Assembly: GCF_001294335.1 (NCBI RefSeq)
Contig: NZ_LGKG01000196.1
Coordinates: 124,001-188,000 of the forward strand
DNA from: Streptomyces chattanoogensis
GTDB taxonomy: Bacteria > Actinomycetota > Actinomycetes > Streptomycetales > Streptomycetaceae
DNA length: 64,000 nt
Reading direction: 5' to 3'
Part shown: positions 61,516 through 64,000 of the stretch, one piece after another
How positions within the stretch are numbered: position 1 is the stretch's first letter
How the letters are laid out: each line of letters starts with the position of its first letter
The notes under the pieces: generated by a model
The model's database searches: none
What the model was told of the DNA's origin: nothing
The model's input: only the letters and a program-made list of their open reading frames with translations
Position numbers and translations under genes: made by a program

Positions 61516-61531
61516 GCCGGGGAGACGTCAA
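61390..61531 (+). ncRNA. Candidate omega (reRNA) guide scaffold
   Basis: In TnpB systems the guide RNA scaffold covers the 3' end of tnpB and the right end of the element, and the guide is the flanking DNA. Here the scaffold would end at TCAA (61531) after the hairpin 61503-61522. The guide would begin CTTCGGACCATGG at 61532, which is the start region of the neighbouring gene. The 5' limit is only approximate. Confidence 0.45.
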
Positions 61532-61540
61532 CTTCGGACC

Positions 61541-62482
61541 ATGGACACCCTCGCGGACGGCGCATCCGCACGCGAATCGGCACGCACATCCGCCGGACTG
61601 GCTCTCCGGTTCTCCTGGGAGACCGCCGAGCACGAACCACCGGAGGCAGCGGAACTGACGGAGCTGGAGGAGGAGATACACACCCACTGCGCCGCCCTCC
61701 GGCAGGCGGCTCCCGACGACACCACTCCCGCCACGCTCCTGGCCTTCCTCGCCCTCGCCAAGCTGCGTGCGCATCTGGACGAGCCGGTGGATCACCGCGA
61801 CGACCGGCACGCCGACCACGTCCGGCTGGACGACGATGACGAGCCCGGCCGCGCCCTCGCCACCGAGGTCGTACGGGCGTCCCGGCGGGCGCTCGCCCTC
61901 CGGGACACCGACAACATCGCCGCCTTCTCCCTCGCCTGCGCCCTGGAGTGGCTCGGCGATCACGCGGCGGCGGTCACCGCCTACTGCGAGGCCGTCCGCC
62001 TCGACCCGCACGACTCTCTCGCCTTGGCCCGCGCCGAGGTCCTGGAGGAGGGGCTCAGACTCCCCTGCCCGGTCCCCGGCCGCCGCCCGCTCCAGCCGTA
62101 CGGCTTCTACCAGCTGGAACGGACCCGCGTCGTCGGCCACAGCGGGTCCGTCAAGGGCGTGGAGTTCCTGTCGACCGACCGCACCGCGATACGCAGGGCC
62201 GCGGAGCACCAGCTGGGCGAGTGGCTGGCCGACAGCGGCACGGGCCTGGACGAGGACTTCGCGCTGCGGACCTGGCAGCCCGGGGAGGAGCCGGGGAAGT
62301 CGCCGGGCCGGACGTTCTACGCCGACCTGCGCCAGGCTGCGATGCAGGCACCGGACGGCCGGCACGTCGTCGACTGGTCGACGGCACCCCTGCCCGATCT
62401 CCGCCACCCCCTCCCCGTCGGCCTCCCGATCCGCTGGTACGGCACCTGGCACTTCTACGGCGAGACCGAGTACGACGACTGA
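61541..62482 (+). CDS. Hypothetical protein with TPR-like segment
   Basis: This 313-residue soluble protein starts at ATG 61541, only 9 bases right of the TnpB element. An acidic helical N-terminal part precedes a TPR-like pair at about residues 115-165 (ASRRALALRDTDNIAAFSLA, EWLGDHAAAVTAYCEAVRLD). The C-terminal half contains GHSGSVKGVEFLSTDRTAIR and ends with FYGETEYDD. I do not know its function. Its original promoter was probably left of the element (motif at 60304-60326), so expression may now depend on transcription through tnpB. Confidence 0.68.
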   Translation: MDTLADGASARESARTSAGLALRFSWETAEHEPPEAAELTELEEEIHTHCAALRQAAPDDTTPATLLAFLALAKLRAHLDEPVDHRDDRHADHVRLDDDDEPGRALATEVVRASRRALALRDTDNIAAFSLACALEWLGDHAAAVTAYCEAVRLDPHDSLALARAEVLEEGLRLPCPVPGRRPLQPYGFYQLERTRVVGHSGSVKGVEFLSTDRTAIRRAAEHQLGEWLADSGTGLDEDFALRTWQPGEEPGKSPGRTFYADLRQAAMQAPDGRHVVDWSTAPLPDLRHPLPVGLPIRWYGTWHFYGETEYDD

Positions 62483-62531
62483 GCGCTGCTCCTGAAAACC
62501 GCTGCTCCTGGACACCCACGCGCACACAAAA

Positions 62532-62571
62532 GCGCCGGCCGGGCCCGAACGTATCCGGGCCCGGCCGGCGC
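62532..62571. terminator. Strong bidirectional terminator
   Basis: GCGCCGGCCGGGCCCG (62532-62547) and CGGGCCCGGCCGGCGC (62556-62571) form a perfect 16-bp stem with an 8-base loop between convergent genes. It is placed to end both the TPR-like gene and glyS. Confidence 0.85.
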
Positions 62572-62589
62572 CTCGTGAACGCCGAAGGA

Positions 62590-63972
62590 TCAGCAGCCGA
62601 GCAGTCGGCCGCCCAGGTACGACTGGATCTGGTCCAGGCTGACCCGCTCCTGCTTCATGGTGTCGCGCTCGCGCACCGTGACGGCGTTGTCGTCGAGGGT
62701 GTCGAAGTCGACGGTGACGCAGAACGGCGTGCCGATCTCGTCCTGGCGGCGGTAGCGGCGGCCGATGGCGCCCGCGTCGTCGAACTCGATGTTCCAGTTC
62801 TTGCGCAGGTCCGCGGCGAGCCCCTTGGCCTTCGGGGACAGCTGCGGGTTGCGGGACAGCGGCAGAACCGCGACCTTGACCGGCGCCAGGCGGTGGTCGA
62901 GGCGCATGACCGTGCGCTTCTCCATCTTGCCCTTGGCGTTGGGGGCCTCGTCCTCGGTGTACGCGTCGAGCAGGAAGGCGAGCATCGCCCGGCCGACACC
63001 GGCCGCCGGCTCGATGACGTACGGGGTGTAGCGCTCGCCGGCCTCCTGGTCGAAGTAGGAGAGGTCCTGGCCGGAGGCCTTGGAGTGCGCGGTGAGGTCG
63101 TAGTCCGTGCGGTTGGCGACACCCTCCAGCTCGCCCCACTCCGAGCCGCCGAACTGGAAGCGGTACTCGATGTCAGCGGTCCGCTTGGAGTAGTGGGACA
63201 GCTTCTCCTTGGGGTGCTCGTACCAGCGGATGTTCTCCTCGCGGATGCCGAGGTCGCGGTACCAGTTCCAGCGCTGCTCCATCCAGTACTCCTGCCACTG
63301 CTCGTCCTCGCCCGGCTTGACGAAGAACTCCATCTCCATCTGCTCGAACTCGCGGGTGCGGAAGATGAAGTTGCCCGGAGTGATCTCGTTCCGGAAGGAC
63401 TTGCCCATCTGCGCGATGCCGAACGGCGGCTTCTTGCGCGAGGTCTGCTGGACCTGGGCGAAGTTGGTGAAGATGCCCTGTGCGGTCTCGGGGCGCAGGT
63501 AGGCGACCGAGGCGGTGTCCTGGGACGGGCCGAGGTGGGTGGAGAGCAGACCGGAGAACTGCTTGGGCTCGGTGAAGCCGCCCTTGTTGCCGCAGTGCGG
63601 GCAGTTGACGTCGGCGAGGCCGTTCTCGGGGAGCCTGCCGTGCTTGGCCTCGTACGCCTCCTCCAGGTGGTCGGCGCGGAAGCGCTTGTGGCAGGAGGTG
63701 CACTCGGTCAGCGGGTCGGTGAAGGTGGCGACGTGGCCGGACGCCTGCCACACCTCGGGGGCCAGGATCACCGACGAGTCGAGACCGACGACGTCCTCGC
63801 GCGAGGTGACCATGTTGCGCCACCACTGGCGCTTGATGTTCTCCTTGAGCTCGACGCCCAGCGGACCGTAGTCCCAGGCAGCACGGGAGCCACCGTAGAT
63901 CTCACTGCAGGGGTAGACGAAGCCACGGCGCTTGCTCAGGCTGACGATGGTATCGATCTTGTCGGCGGCCAC
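62590..63972 (-). CDS. glyS: Glycyl-tRNA synthetase, alpha2 type
   Basis: This 460-residue class II synthetase charges tRNA-Gly. Typical landmarks are [20 protein letters not shown] at the N-terminus, [19 protein letters not shown], a zinc-like [11 protein letters not shown] and [10 protein letters not shown] pair, then [20 protein letters not shown] and [20 protein letters not shown] (motif 2). [20 protein letters not shown] is motif 3. The anticodon-binding domain follows ([20 protein letters not shown]). Length fits bacterial dimeric GlyRS. The ATG at 63972 is near the right edge of the window. It is a core gene. Confidence 0.95.
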   Translation of the reverse strand: MAADKIDTIVSLSKRRGFVYPCSEIYGGSRAAWDYGPLGVELKENIKRQWWRNMVTSREDVVGLDSSVILAPEVWQASGHVATFTDPLTECTSCHKRFRADHLEEAYEAKHGRLPENGLADVNCPHCGNKGGFTEPKQFSGLLSTHLGPSQDTASVAYLRPETAQGIFTNFAQVQQTSRKKPPFGIAQMGKSFRNEITPGNFIFRTREFEQMEMEFFVKPGEDEQWQEYWMEQRWNWYRDLGIREENIRWYEHPKEKLSHYSKRTADIEYRFQFGGSEWGELEGVANRTDYDLTAHSKASGQDLSYFDQEAGERYTPYVIEPAAGVGRAMLAFLLDAYTEDEAPNAKGKMEKRTVMRLDHRLAPVKVAVLPLSRNPQLSPKAKGLAADLRKNWNIEFDDAGAIGRRYRRQDEIGTPFCVTVDFDTLDDNAVTVRERDTMKQERVSLDQIQSYLGGRLLGC

Positions 63973-64000
63973 GGTGCTCTCTTCATTACGACGACGAACA

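Larger units (their letters stand above)
60355..61531 (+). mobile_element. IS200/IS605-type element with tnpB only (IS1341-like)
   Basis: The proposed ends are 60355, just after TTCAC (60350-60354), and 61531, ending in TCAA (61528-61531). IS200/IS605 elements cleave after a short 5' target and after a TCAA-like 3' end, without target duplication. Imperfect subterminal hairpins are expected: GGGG and CCCC around ATGAATG at 60358-60372 on the left, and CCCCGGCC-GTTA-GGCCGGGG (61503-61522) on the right. No tnpA is present, so movement would need a transposase in trans. Joining the flanks gives GCGTTCAC-CTTCGGACC, which continues directly into the start of the next gene. Confidence 0.7.

Noticed and set aside
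60355..61531. Full IS200/IS605 transposon with tnpA
   Set aside because: No Y1 transposase gene (HUH motif) occurs on either strand next to tnpB, so the element is treated as tnpB-only.

Overview
The window reads as chromosomal DNA of a Streptomyces-type actinomycete. G+C is very high, GTG and TTG starts are frequent, start/stop overlaps of the ATGA, GTGA and TGATG type are common, and the gene families are typical of the group: tandem DUF397 genes with a DUF5753 regulator, a mycothiol-dependent-type DinB protein, a sugar ABC operon without its own ATPase, MmyB-type XRE regulators and an IS200/IS605-type TnpB element. No rRNA, tRNA or CRISPR array was recognised.

Layout. 1-9.8 kb: partial dgt, a sirohydrochlorin-chelatase-like gene, an assimilatory nitrate reductase, a CHMI-type tautomerase, an adenine-deaminase-type enzyme, a gamma-glutamylcyclotransferase-like protein, a SanA/DUF218 protein, a secreted serine protease coupled to cutA, a small cupin, a dead methyltransferase and a TSUP permease. 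9.9-19 kb: an aldo/keto reductase, a ferric-reductase-like flavohaem protein, a DUF5753/DUF397 regulatory set, an M20 amidohydrolase and a lipoprotein with a glycosidase-like fold. 19.2-23.5 kb: an FAD oxidoreductase with nirB and nirD. 23.5-29.3 kb: a SRPBCC/ArsR pair, an SDR, a KimA-like APC permease with an unusual leader, and a DinB-like protein. 29.4-33.7 kb: an accessory patch with less biased codon use, a WXG-like/SUKH-4 protein, a small secreted protein plus a decayed copy of it, small zinc-ribbon proteins and many short tandem repeats. 33.7-41.2 kb: sugar ABC operon, a divergent MFS/AsnC pair and a DUF5937-type ArsR regulator. 41.4-45.2 kb: a headless ornithine-cyclodeaminase gene between two related hairpins, then ppdK. 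45.7-54.2 kb: three MFS exporters, two MmyB-type XRE regulators, one MarR regulator and dus. 54.3-64 kb: AKR/TetR pair, DUF1963 protein, two-component system, TnpB element, TPR-like protein, and glyS.

How the genes fit together. Nitrate reductase (1.5 kb), the divergent chelatase (able to serve siroheme synthesis) and the FAD-protein/nirB/nirD operon make up a nitrate-to-ammonium route. Upstream of both reductase units are half-sites at exact 11-bp phasing that look like GlnR boxes. Two separate divergent MFS/XRE loci share the operator TACCAG-N12-CTGGTA, which suggests one regulatory logic for two exporters. Three promoters match the RecA-independent DNA-damage (PafBC-type) motif TTGTCRGTG-N8-TAnnnT, one of them driving tnpB. 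The TnpB element appears to have inserted between a fourth, weaker copy of that motif and the start of the next gene. All functions come from reading the sequence. No searches were run.
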